DNA of 64,000 nucleotides. It comes from JAAYRQ01 sp035647815 (lineage in GTDB: Bacteria > Bacillota > Syntrophomonadia > Syntrophomonadales > Syntrophomonadaceae). The stretch spans positions 94,414-158,413 of the forward strand of contig DASRMR010000028.1 in assembly GCA_035647815.1 (NCBI GenBank), read 5' to 3'. A program made the translations under genes and the position numbers. A model generated the notes under the pieces. The model ran no database searches, was not told the DNA's origin, and worked only from the letters and a program-made list of their open reading frames with translations. Below, piece by piece: positions 25,999 through 34,194 of the stretch. The first letter of the stretch is position 1. The number at the start of each line of letters is the position of its first letter.

Positions 25999-26958
25999 CT
26001 ACTTTTTTAATTCATCAACTAATAATGGTACCACTTTAAATAAATCTCCAACTACCCCAAAGTCAGTAACACCAAATATTGGAGCCTCTGGATCAGTATT
26101 AATAGCAGTTATAAATTTAGATGAGGACATACCAGCTAAGTGCTGAATAGCCCCAGAAATTCCACATGCTATATATAAATTAGGATTAACAACTTTACCT
26201 GTTTGACCAACTTGAAGTTCATGACCTAACCAGCCAGAATCTATAGATGCACGTGAACCACCTACACCTGCTCCAAGTAAATCAGCCAACTCTTCAACTA
26301 TTTTAATTCCATCTGGTCCTTTACAACCACGTCCACCAGATACAACTACTTCTGCTTCAGTTAATTCTGGTCTAGCAGATACAGTTGGAACAAACTCCTT
26401 AATTACTTGATAAACATCAGCATCGGTAGCTGCTGCTGCTGGTTTAACTACTTCCCCTGCTCCTGCACCACCTTCAACTACTTCAAAAACGCCTGGACGT
26501 ATTGTAGCTAAAATTGGATCTGTTGTAACTTCAACTTTAGATATAGCTTTACCAGCATAAATAGCTCTAGTAAATACTCCTTTACCAGCACTTATTTCTG
26601 CATCAATAGCATCTGTAACTAAGCCTGCATCTATTTTTTGAGCTAATCTTGATGCAAAATCTCTACCACCGAAAGTATGAGCAAAAAGAACTGCATTAGG
26701 TTTATATTCGCTAATCATAGCTGCCATTTGTGCTACATATGCACCAGTATTATAATTACTAAATATGTCACCTTCTACTACATAGACTTTGTCCGCACCA
26801 AACTTTGCAAATTCAGGAGCTAGTGCTTCTACGCCCTTACCAAAAACAACAGCACTTACTTCGTCGCCATAGTTTTTAGCCTCTGAAAGCATTTCAAATG
26901 TAACTTTACGGATGTTTCCGTCTCTTTGTTCAACAAATACCCATGTTCCTGCCATCAT
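25999..26958 (-). CDS. etfA: Electron transfer flavoprotein, alpha subunit
   Basis: EtfA carries the FAD of the Etf heterodimer. The C-terminal FAD domain is plain: VSGGRGCKGPDG, GGSRASIDSGWLGHELQVGQTGK, NLYIACGISGAIQHLAGM and INTDPEAPIF. The length of 319 residues means there is no N-terminal ferredoxin extension of the kind seen in some clostridial bifurcating EtfA proteins. It follows etfB by 21 bases. Partners are probably an acyl-CoA dehydrogenase encoded elsewhere and the membrane oxidoreductase just downstream. Confidence 0.95.
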   Translation of the reverse strand: MMAGTWVFVEQRDGNIRKVTFEMLSEAKNYGDEVSAVVFGKGVEALAPEFAKFGADKVYVVEGDIFSNYNTGAYVAQMAAMISEYKPNAVLFAHTFGGRDFASRLAQKIDAGLVTDAIDAEISAGKGVFTRAIYAGKAISKVEVTTDPILATIRPGVFEVVEGGAGAGEVVKPAAAATDADVYQVIKEFVPTVSARPELTEAEVVVSGGRGCKGPDGIKIVEELADLLGAGVGGSRASIDSGWLGHELQVGQTGKVVNPNLYIACGISGAIQHLAGMSSSKFITAINTDPEAPIFGVTDFGVVGDLFKVVPLLVDELKK

Positions 26959-26979
26959 TTACCCTCCTTTATAATTTAA

Positions 26980-27741
26980 TTAAGCTTTTACCTCAGCTTT
27001 TGCAGTATTTAATATGAAATCAGCTAATTGTGCAGCTGCAACATCTGGATCTTCTTCAATCTTAATCCCTGCTTCTTTAGCAGGTGGTAAACCAAATTCA
27101 ATTATTTTAACTTTATCTTCGGCTGCTACTGCATCTACTGTAGCAACAGGTTTTTTCTTAGCCTGCATAATTCCCTTCATAGAAGGATAGCGTGGCTCAT
27201 TCCAGCTAACTTGAGAAGATATAACAGCTGGTAATGTAACTTCAGTTACTTGAGTTCCACCATCTGCTTCACTACTACAAGTAGCTTTGCCATCGGCAAT
27301 TTCAAGACTAGTAATAACATTTATATGTGGAAGTCCTAGGATCTCTGCGATACGAGTAGGTACTTGTGAAGAACCATCATCAGAAGCAACGTGTCCAGCA
27401 AGAATCAGATCAGGATTTTCCTCCTTAATCGCAGCTGCTAATGCTACTGCTCTTGAATACTCGTCGGCATCTGTATCTTGTTTGACTAAAATACCTCGGT
27501 CAGAACCCATGGCAAGTGCTGTTCTAATCGTATCCATTGCTTTGTCAGAACCAGCAGCTACTACTACTACTTCGCTTATCACCTTTTTTTCCTTAAGTTG
27601 AATAGCACCTTCTACAGCAACCTCATCATAAGGGTTAATAATTAAGTTAATACCCGCATCTGATATTTTGCCATCTTTTAAATCAATTTTGGCCTCTGTG
27701 TCAAAAGTTTGTTTAACACATACTAAAACCTTCAAGTTCAT
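26980..27741 (-). CDS. etfB: Electron transfer flavoprotein, beta subunit
   Basis: EtfB forms the Etf dimer with EtfA and binds a second nucleotide or flavin. Recognised from KVLVCVKQTFDTEAKID, INPYDEVAVEGAIQLKEK, GSDRGILVKQD and VSWNEPRYPSMKGIMQAKKK. The length of 253 residues is normal. It is the first gene of the three-gene operon etfB-etfA-oxidoreductase. AAAGGAGG lies close before the ATG. Confidence 0.95.
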   Translation of the reverse strand: MNLKVLVCVKQTFDTEAKIDLKDGKISDAGINLIINPYDEVAVEGAIQLKEKKVISEVVVVAAGSDKAMDTIRTALAMGSDRGILVKQDTDADEYSRAVALAAAIKEENPDLILAGHVASDDGSSQVPTRIAEILGLPHINVITSLEIADGKATCSSEADGGTQVTEVTLPAVISSQVSWNEPRYPSMKGIMQAKKKPVATVDAVAAEDKVKIIEFGLPPAKEAGIKIEEDPDVAAAQLADFILNTAKAEVKA

Positions 27742-27773
27742 TCCTCCTTTTTTACATAAATAATTTTTTTGAG

Positions 27774-27803
27774 ATTATACTCACTTTATTAAGATTACCA
27801 TAA
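27774..27803 (-). promoter_or_regulatory. Candidate promoter of etfB operon
   Basis: TATAAT (minus strand, 27779-27774) lies about 33 bases before the etfB start. An imperfect -35 element TTATGG is 18 bases upstream. The -10 match is perfect and the -35 is weak. Confidence 0.4.
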
Positions 27804-27977
27804 ACTATATGTTAGACACCACCCCCATAAAGCGTCTATGCATTATTACCCTGAGTAATTTTACCATTAGGACAAGTAGATTCTTCAATTTACTCATTAG
27901 TCTAATAAACTAAAGTTTCTATACATAAGCTTGATTTCCTGCTTTTTAATAGATTTTTAATGATAATTTTTATCTTT

Positions 27978-28763
27978 TTAATCCTTTTGGTAAAAAAACG
28001 TGGCTACTGATTTAAGACCAAGTTCCTTGGCTTGAAATATTTGTTCAGTACTTCCTATGAATAAAATGCCATCTTTTCTCAAAGAATCTGCAAATTTTCT
28101 ATATAATCCTTCTTTAGTTCCTTCGGTAAAATATATAACTACATTTCTACATACTATTAAGTCGAAATTTTTGGGAAATACATCTCTTAATAAATTATGT
28201 TGCTGAAAGTTAACCATTTTTTTAATTTCATCTTTAACTTCATATCCTTCATCTAGGTTATTGAAATATTTACTTTTAATCTGAGCTGTTACACCTTCCA
28301 TAGCTCGCTCAGTATAAATACCTTGACTAGCTTTGATTAATACATCTTTATCAATATCAGTAGCATATATACAATCATGTATTTTCCAACGATTTTCTTT
28401 TAACATCATCGCTAATGAATATGGTTCTTCACCTGTGGAACAGCCTGCACTCCATATTTTAAGACTTTTCCTTTCTTGCATTAGCAATGGGATAATTTCC
28501 TTTTCCATGACCTGCCAATGATTAATATTTCGAAAAAACTCCGATACATTAATAGTAATATGTTCTAAAAACCTTTTATATATTTGTTGGTCTTTATTTA
28601 ACAAACTAATAAACTCTTTATAATTTTCGGAGTTAACTGATCTCATAAAGCTATTAATACGACGTTCCATTTGTGGTCTTTTATAAGCAGTTAGATCTAT
28701 TTTGCTTAAGGCTTCAAACTTACTGATAAACCACTCCCAACCTAGATCTCCCAATTCTATCAC
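27978..28763 (-). CDS. cheR: CheR-type protein glutamate methyltransferase
   Basis: A SAM-dependent methyltransferase of the chemoreceptor-modifying type. An all-helical CheR_N domain (TAYKRPQMERRINSFM) precedes the catalytic domain with NVSEFFRN, the SAM loop WSAGCSTGEEPYSLAM, and NFDLIVCRNVVIYF. The length of 261 residues is complete. It lies six bases after hemL at the end of the heme gene run, with no other chemotaxis gene in the window. The GTG at 28763 is close to its AAGG site; a TTG at 28754 is an alternative start. Confidence 0.9.
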   Translation of the reverse strand: MIELGDLGWEWFISKFEALSKIDLTAYKRPQMERRINSFMRSVNSENYKEFISLLNKDQQIYKRFLEHITINVSEFFRNINHWQVMEKEIIPLLMQERKSLKIWSAGCSTGEEPYSLAMMLKENRWKIHDCIYATDIDKDVLIKASQGIYTERAMEGVTAQIKSKYFNNLDEGYEVKDEIKKMVNFQQHNLLRDVFPKNFDLIVCRNVVIYFTEGTKEGLYRKFADSLRKDGILFIGSTEQIFQAKELGLKSVATFFYQKD

Positions 28764-28769
28764 CCTTAC

Positions 28770-30059
28770 TTAAACTACTTTGTTAAGAGCTATATCAATA
28801 GCAGTTACTGTTTTCTCTATATCTTCTAAATCATGAGCACACGATATAAAACAAGTTTCAAATTGGGCTGGAGGGAAATAAACACCTTGTTTTAATAATT
28901 CACGATAAAACATTGCGTGTTTTTCCGTATCAGATGTCATTACATCAGCATAATTGTTAATTTCCTGCTCAGAAAAGAATATTGAAAACATAGAACCTAA
29001 ACGGTTAATTTCATAAAAAAGTCCTTTAGATTCTAATAAAGTTTCAAGTTTATTATTTAAAACATGCCCCATTACTTCTAAGCGATCATACCAATCACGA
29101 TCTTTTAAGATATTCAAGGTTGCCGAACCTGCTGCCATAGCGAGTGGATTTCCGGATAAAGTTCCTGCTTGATAAACATCACCTTCAGGAGCAATCAGGT
29201 CCATTATTTCTTTTTTGCCACCATAAGCTCCTACTGGTAATCCCCCACCAATTATTTTACCTAGAGTAGTTAGGTCAGGTTTAATGTTACAAACATCCTG
29301 AAAACCTCCATAACATACTCTAAAACCAGTGATAACCTCATCAAAGATTAAAAGGCTACCATTTAGTTCAGATATCTTTCTTAAGCCTTGTAAAAAGGAT
29401 AAATCAGGTAGTACTAAACCCATGTTAGCTGCTACCGGTTCTACTATAATCGCAGCAATATCATTTTTATATTGCTCAAATAACTTTTCCACTGATTCTA
29501 GATCATTATAATTTGCCACCAAGGTATTTTCAGCATGTGCTATAGGAACACCAGGACTAATCGGAATACCAGATGTTAATAAACCTGAACCAGCTTTAAT
29601 TAAAAATGAATCAGCATGTCCATGGTAACAACCTTCGAATTTTATAATTTTATTTTTACTAGTATATGCTCTAGCTAACCGTATAGCACTCATAGTCGCT
29701 TCTGTACCCGAATTAACCATACGGACTTTTTCAATAGAAGGAATCGCCTCACAAACAAGTTGTGCTAATTCCAGTTCGTGTATATTGGGTGCACCATAAC
29801 TAGTACCCTTTTGAGCAGTTTCTGTAATAACTTTCACAATTTCCGGATGGCTATGACCTAGTATAAGTGGTCCGAAAGACCCTACATAATCTATGTATTC
29901 ATTGCCATCTACATCATGCATTTTAGAACCTTGAGCATTATTAATAAACAAAGGATCCATCCCTACTGCCTTAAAAGCTCTTACAGGGCTATTTACACCT
30001 CCAGGCATATATTGTGTAGCAAGGGAAAAAAGTTCATTGGATTTATCATATTTGTACAT
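28770..30059 (-). CDS. hemL: Glutamate-1-semialdehyde 2,1-aminomutase
   Basis: HemL converts glutamate-1-semialdehyde to 5-aminolevulinate using PLP. The PLP Lys region is TTLGKIIGGGLPVGAYGG, preceded by LLIFDEVITGFRV. MPGGVNSPVRAF near the N terminus is characteristic. The ATG at 30059 has GGGGG five bases upstream, whereas an ATG four codons earlier would overlap that site. The product is about 429 residues. With hemA in the same gene run, it gives the C5 route to aminolevulinate. Confidence 0.95.
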   Translation of the reverse strand: MYKYDKSNELFSLATQYMPGGVNSPVRAFKAVGMDPLFINNAQGSKMHDVDGNEYIDYVGSFGPLILGHSHPEIVKVITETAQKGTSYGAPNIHELELAQLVCEAIPSIEKVRMVNSGTEATMSAIRLARAYTSKNKIIKFEGCYHGHADSFLIKAGSGLLTSGIPISPGVPIAHAENTLVANYNDLESVEKLFEQYKNDIAAIIVEPVAANMGLVLPDLSFLQGLRKISELNGSLLIFDEVITGFRVCYGGFQDVCNIKPDLTTLGKIIGGGLPVGAYGGKKEIMDLIAPEGDVYQAGTLSGNPLAMAAGSATLNILKDRDWYDRLEVMGHVLNNKLETLLESKGLFYEINRLGSMFSIFFSEQEINNYADVMTSDTEKHAMFYRELLKQGVYFPPAQFETCFISCAHDLEDIEKTVTAIDIALNKVV

Positions 30060-30098
30060 ATTAACCCCCATAATATCTCTAGCAAGCTAGAATTTCAA

Positions 30099-30566
30099 TT
30101 AAATGTATTTCATGCTCACTTTTTTTAATTCCTTAATACTTTTTAGTACTTTATAGTCATTAATGCCAACTAATTTCGAAACATATTCGAGTGTCTCATC
30201 TAACTGTTGCTGGCTTTTAGCGTGAATCATGGTAAATAAATTATAGGCAAATTCCTCAGGAACATCCCTAAGATAACAGTGGCTTATTCTAGGGTGTTCA
30301 GCCATTAAAGCACCTACCCTGTCAGCATCATCTTCATCTACTAGCCAACCTACCATAGCATTAGTATCATAACCAGCTTTCTGATGTCTTAATACTGCAC
30401 CAAATCGTCTTACTACACCATTTTCTTCAAGGTATTTTATCCGATTAACTAGGTTTTCTTCAGTTATATCTAATGATTTAGCTAATTCATGAAACGGGTT
30501 AGTAACTAATGGAATATCCCCTTGTAAAAATTCGAGTATCTTTTTATCTATTACATCCCAACTCAT
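30099..30566 (-). CDS. ahbB: Siroheme decarboxylase subunit AhbB
   Basis: AhbB, with AhbA, decarboxylates siroheme to 12,18-didecarboxysiroheme. The fold is Lrp/AsnC-like: an N-terminal winged helix (LAKSLDITEENLVNRIKYLEENGVVRR) and a C-terminal ligand-binding domain. The block RRFGAVLRHQKAGYDTNAM is typical of AhbB/NirG-type proteins, whose conserved His and Tyr help catalysis. It overlaps ahbA by four bases. It is not an ordinary Lrp regulator, given the neighbours. Confidence 0.92.
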   Translation of the reverse strand: MSWDVIDKKILEFLQGDIPLVTNPFHELAKSLDITEENLVNRIKYLEENGVVRRFGAVLRHQKAGYDTNAMVGWLVDEDDADRVGALMAEHPRISHCYLRDVPEEFAYNLFTMIHAKSQQQLDETLEYVSKLVGINDYKVLKSIKELKKVSMKYI

Positions 30567-31018
30567 AAGGAATCACCCATTTCTAATGCCACTCTTATTT
30601 TATATAATTTTAAAGCTGGCATAGAATAAACTTTAATATTAGCCTGTTCTTCGATTAGTTCCAAAATCTCCATAACTTTCTCATAACTTTTGGCAGTTAG
30701 TGTAAACCAAACATTTAATTGATGATCTCTAACATAATTATGGGTTACCTCATCATATTGGTTTATTAAGGCGGCCACCTCATTTATTCTGTTTTCAGGT
30801 ACAGTAGATGCACATAAAGTTGAGTAAAAGCCTAGCTTTTTGCCGTCTATGACACCGCCTATCCTTCTTATTATACCATTTATTTTAAGTCGGCTTATCC
30901 TTTGGATAACTTCGGGTTCAGTAATACCTATTTTATCAGCGATTATAGCATAAGGTTTTGGGTGTAGAGGATAATCTTGTTGCAGAATATCAAGTAATTT
31001 TCTATCTAATTTATCCAC
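30563..31018 (-). CDS. ahbA: Siroheme decarboxylase subunit AhbA
   Basis: Partner of AhbB in siroheme decarboxylation, also built on the Lrp/AsnC fold. The protein opens VDKLDRKLLDILQQDYPL and continues with RRIGGVIDGKKLGFYSTL, the counterpart of the AhbB motif. I place the start at the GTG at 31018, five bases after a GGAGG, giving 151 residues. The open frame reaches 31150 but would read back through 130 bases of ahbD. The gene overlaps the ahbD stop by eight bases. Confidence 0.91.
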   Translation of the reverse strand: MDKLDRKLLDILQQDYPLHPKPYAIIADKIGITEPEVIQRISRLKINGIIRRIGGVIDGKKLGFYSTLCASTVPENRINEVAALINQYDEVTHNYVRDHQLNVWFTLTAKSYEKVMEILELIEEQANIKVYSMPALKLYKIRVALEMGDSL

Positions 31019-32012
31019 TTGTTTTCCTCCGTGGTTGGTAAAGACACCATTCATCCTCGGCCATATAATTTCCGCCACTATAATAATAAGCTCTAGCTCT
31101 ACAACCTCCACATTTGTCAATGTAGTCACATTCACCACATTTTCCTTCATAATCTAGAGTTCTAAGCTTTTTTAATACTGAATTTTCGGCCCAAATTTCA
31201 TCGAAAGGTTTTTCTTTTACATTACCTAAAGGAATGTCTAAATATGCACAAGGTTGAACATCACCTTTAGGGCTGATGATGCAATAGCTTATACCGGCTA
31301 AACAGCCACGACTAAAACGAGTTTTAACTCCTTTTTTCTCCGCTATTCTTATAAATTGAGGTGCACAAGTAGGCTTTATTTCAATGGGGCTAGTCTTTTG
31401 TTTAACCATTAAACGAGCGATAGTAGACTCATATTCTTCTACCCGCAAAGCTTCTTTTTCTATCTCAGTAGCCCGACCAGTTGGCACGAGAAAGAAAACA
31501 TGGTGACCCATAGCCCCAATCTCTACAGCGAAATCAGTAATAGATTCTAACTCATCAACATTCCAATCCATCACTGTTGTATGAATTTGAAAAGGTAGGC
31601 CTACATCTCGCAAGTTCTTCATACCTGTTACAGTTAAATTATATGTATCATCGAATTTGCGGAAATTATCATTTTTAATCGGGTCAAGACTATCTAAGCT
31701 TACACCTGCTGCCATAAAACCGGCCTTTTTTAAATCTTGGGCAACTTGAGGGGTAATAAGTGTACCATTCGTTCCCATAACAGGTCTTAATCCTTGTTCA
31801 GTAGCAAATGCACCTAATTCAAAAATATCTTTACGCATTAAGGGCTCGCCACCACTAAATATCATGATTTGAAATCCCGCTTTTTTTATTTCTATTATAA
31901 GTTTTTTAGCTTGATCAGTAGTAAGTTCATCATCTAATTTAGCCCCAGCATCACGATAACAATGATCACAATACATGTTACACTGATTCGTAGTATTCCA
32001 TGAAACTAACAT
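31011..32012 (-). CDS. ahbD: Radical SAM heme synthase AhbD (NirJ2-like)
   Basis: AhbD converts the two propionates of iron-coproporphyrin III to vinyls, producing heme. The radical SAM cluster motif CNMYCDHCY is at the N terminus, with SWNTTNQ before it. A C-terminal SPASM-like region carries CLAGISYC, QPCAY and CGECDYIDKCGGCRARA for an auxiliary cluster. The ATG at 32012 follows GGGGGAGGG and matches the usual AhbD start. Product length is 333 residues. AhbD is distinguished from AhbC by its short N terminus. Confidence 0.9.
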   Translation of the reverse strand: MLVSWNTTNQCNMYCDHCYRDAGAKLDDELTTDQAKKLIIEIKKAGFQIMIFSGGEPLMRKDIFELGAFATEQGLRPVMGTNGTLITPQVAQDLKKAGFMAAGVSLDSLDPIKNDNFRKFDDTYNLTVTGMKNLRDVGLPFQIHTTVMDWNVDELESITDFAVEIGAMGHHVFFLVPTGRATEIEKEALRVEEYESTIARLMVKQKTSPIEIKPTCAPQFIRIAEKKGVKTRFSRGCLAGISYCIISPKGDVQPCAYLDIPLGNVKEKPFDEIWAENSVLKKLRTLDYEGKCGECDYIDKCGGCRARAYYYSGGNYMAEDEWCLYQPRRKTSG

Positions 32013-32041
32013 TACCCTCCCCCTTTTCGTTAAAAACAAAT

Positions 32042-33013
32042 TTATAATAGTTTGGCCACATCTTTAGCCGCATAAGTAATAATAATATCTGCACCAGCCC
32101 TTTTAATAGATGTTAGAATTTCCAAAGTAATAACATCTTCATCTATCCATCCATTAGCAGCTGCAGCTTTAACCATGGCATATTCGCCACTAACATTGTA
32201 AGCTGCCAAAGGAAGATTGTACTTTTCTTTTACAGCCCTTACAATATCCAAATAAGCTAATGCCGGTTTGACAATTATTATGTCTGCACCCTCTTCGATA
32301 TCTAGCTCGATTTCCATTAATGCTTCATTAATGTTAGCTGGATCCATTTGATATGTTCTGCGATCCCCGAATTGTGGAGAAGAATCTGCAGCATCTCTAA
32401 AGGGGCCATAAAAAGCAGACGAATATTTTACTGCATACGACATTATAGGTATATTATAAAATCCATTATCATCAATAACTTCACGTATCCTACCGATTCG
32501 CCCATCCATCATATCAGAAGGTGCGACAATATCACAACCTGCCTGAATATGCGAAAGTGCTTGTTCTGCTAATAGTTTCACGGTTTTGTCGTTATTAATA
32601 GTGCCGTCTTTTTCAACTATTCCACAATGACCATGATTAGTATATTCACATAAACAAACATCGGTAATGACTAGTAATTCCGGATTTATATCTTTAATAA
32701 GCTTAATAGCCTCTTGAACTACTCCATTTTCCTCCGAGCCAGAACTACCTACTGAATCTTTATATGCAGGGATACCAAAAAGCAGAACGGCTGGAATATC
32801 TAATGAGCTTATCTCTTTAATTTCACTTTCTAATTTATCTACAGAATACTGATTAACTCCTGGCATCGAAGGTACTGGTATAACCTTATCATTACCATAA
32901 GTAATAAATAGAGGGTAAACTAAATCATCTACTGATACTTTAGTTTCACTTACCATTCTTCTTAAGTTTTCCGAACTTCTTAACCTTCTCATTCTTCTTT
33001 GAGGAAATCCCAT
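32042..33013 (-). CDS. hemB: Porphobilinogen synthase (ALA dehydratase)
   Basis: HemB joins two 5-aminolevulinates into porphobilinogen. The two Schiff-base lysines are in MSYAVKYSSAFYGPFRDA and GADIIIVKPALAYLD. The metal-binding site DVCLCEYTNHGHCG has the three Cys of the zinc-dependent form. The ATG at 33013 follows AGGTGAT and gives 323 residues, the normal length; the longer frame to 33073 overlaps ahbC by 52 bases. The gene sits between ahbC and ahbD. Confidence 0.95.
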   Translation of the reverse strand: MGFPQRRMRRLRSSENLRRMVSETKVSVDDLVYPLFITYGNDKVIPVPSMPGVNQYSVDKLESEIKEISSLDIPAVLLFGIPAYKDSVGSSGSEENGVVQEAIKLIKDINPELLVITDVCLCEYTNHGHCGIVEKDGTINNDKTVKLLAEQALSHIQAGCDIVAPSDMMDGRIGRIREVIDDNGFYNIPIMSYAVKYSSAFYGPFRDAADSSPQFGDRRTYQMDPANINEALMEIELDIEEGADIIIVKPALAYLDIVRAVKEKYNLPLAAYNVSGEYAMVKAAAANGWIDEDVITLEILTSIKRAGADIIITYAAKDVAKLL

Positions 33014-33021
33014 TTTATCAC

Positions 33022-34194
33022 CTAGCCTTGTCTTTCTTCCTCTGTTAAATAACAAGCTGGATCTTCTGCCCATATATCATCGTGAACAGCCCTTGCCCTA
33101 ATTCTGCAACCTGAACATAGTAATTTATGATTACAATCACCACATATTCCAGTAACATGTTTTTCCTTTTCCCGTAACTTAACTAATAATTCATCATCTG
33201 AATTCCATATTTCACTAAAAGGTTTATCTCTAACATTTCCTACTGAATAATCTTGCCAGAATTGGCAGGGATGAACATTACCTAGGGAATCGACATTAGC
33301 AAATTTAGTGCCTGCTGAACATCCGCCATGCATATTTAACAACTGGACAACTTCGTCACTGCGCTCTGGCTGATTCTCTCTTATATTATTTAAAAGATAA
33401 ATACCATCAGCATGGTTATCAGTAGTAAGTATTTCTATTTCTACACCTTTATTATGTAATTCTATAGTTTTTTTAATCACATAATCTATAATCTTACGTT
33501 TTTCTTCTAATGATATATCTAAATCAACCATTTCAGTAGCTCGACCAGCATAAACTAAATGATACATACAGAAACGGGGCACATTTTCTCTTTCTAAAAT
33601 ATCAAAAACTTCGGGCAAATCTTTTTGGTTAAGTTTGTTTACGGTAAATCTAAGCCCGGTTTTAATGCCGTATTTCTGACATGCTCTAAGGCCCTTTATA
33701 GCAGCATCGAAGGCTCCCTTTTTATTGCGGAAATCATCATGAGTAGCTGGTGCACCGTCAATACTAATTCCTACATATTTAAAACCTGCTTCACTAATTT
33801 TTCTAGCTACTTCATCAGTTATAAGGGTTCCATTAGTTGATATAACAGGTCTTAGACCAAGATCTCCTGCTAGTTTACCTAACTGAAAAATATCTTTACG
33901 CATTAAAGGTTCTCCACCTGAAAATAGCAAAACTGGCGCTTTCATTTCCGCTAAATCGTGAATAAACTCGATAGCTTCTTCAGTGGATAATTCACTATCA
34001 TATTGTTTATCTTCAGCATCAATATAACAATGTTTACACCTTAAGTTACAACGATTAGTAGTATTCCATACAACTAATGGTCTATTGACTGCTGAAAATT
34101 GTAGCAATTCAGGGGGAACATCATCTCGTCCCTCATATTTAATCGCCTCAGAAACTGTAGCAGTGCCACAAAGTAATTTAGTGCATCCTATCAT
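33022..34194 (-). CDS. ahbC: Radical SAM 12,18-didecarboxysiroheme deacetylase AhbC (NirJ1-like)
   Basis: AhbC removes the acetate side chains of didecarboxysiroheme to give iron-coproporphyrin III. The opening (IGCTKLLCGTATVSEAIKY) and LLQFSAVNRPLVVWN are typical of AhbC/NirJ1. The radical SAM motif is CNLRCKHCY and the C-terminal cluster region has GGCSAGTKF, HPCQF and CGDCNHKLLCSGCRIRA. The length is 390 residues. The ATG overlaps the cobA/hemD stop (ATGA). Confidence 0.92.
   Translation of the reverse strand: MIGCTKLLCGTATVSEAIKYEGRDDVPPELLQFSAVNRPLVVWNTTNRCNLRCKHCYIDAEDKQYDSELSTEEAIEFIHDLAEMKAPVLLFSGGEPLMRKDIFQLGKLAGDLGLRPVISTNGTLITDEVARKISEAGFKYVGISIDGAPATHDDFRNKKGAFDAAIKGLRACQKYGIKTGLRFTVNKLNQKDLPEVFDILERENVPRFCMYHLVYAGRATEMVDLDISLEEKRKIIDYVIKKTIELHNKGVEIEILTTDNHADGIYLLNNIRENQPERSDEVVQLLNMHGGCSAGTKFANVDSLGNVHPCQFWQDYSVGNVRDKPFSEIWNSDDELLVKLREKEKHVTGICGDCNHKLLCSGCRIRARAVHDDIWAEDPACYLTEEERQG

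Noticed and set aside
30099..31018. Two Lrp/AsnC regulators
   Set aside because: The fold is Lrp-like, but the AhbA/AhbB motifs and heme gene neighbours identify them as siroheme decarboxylase subunits.
30563..31150. Long form of ahbA starting at 31150
   Set aside because: It would overlap ahbD by 140 bases; the GTG at 31018 follows GGAGG and gives the normal family length.
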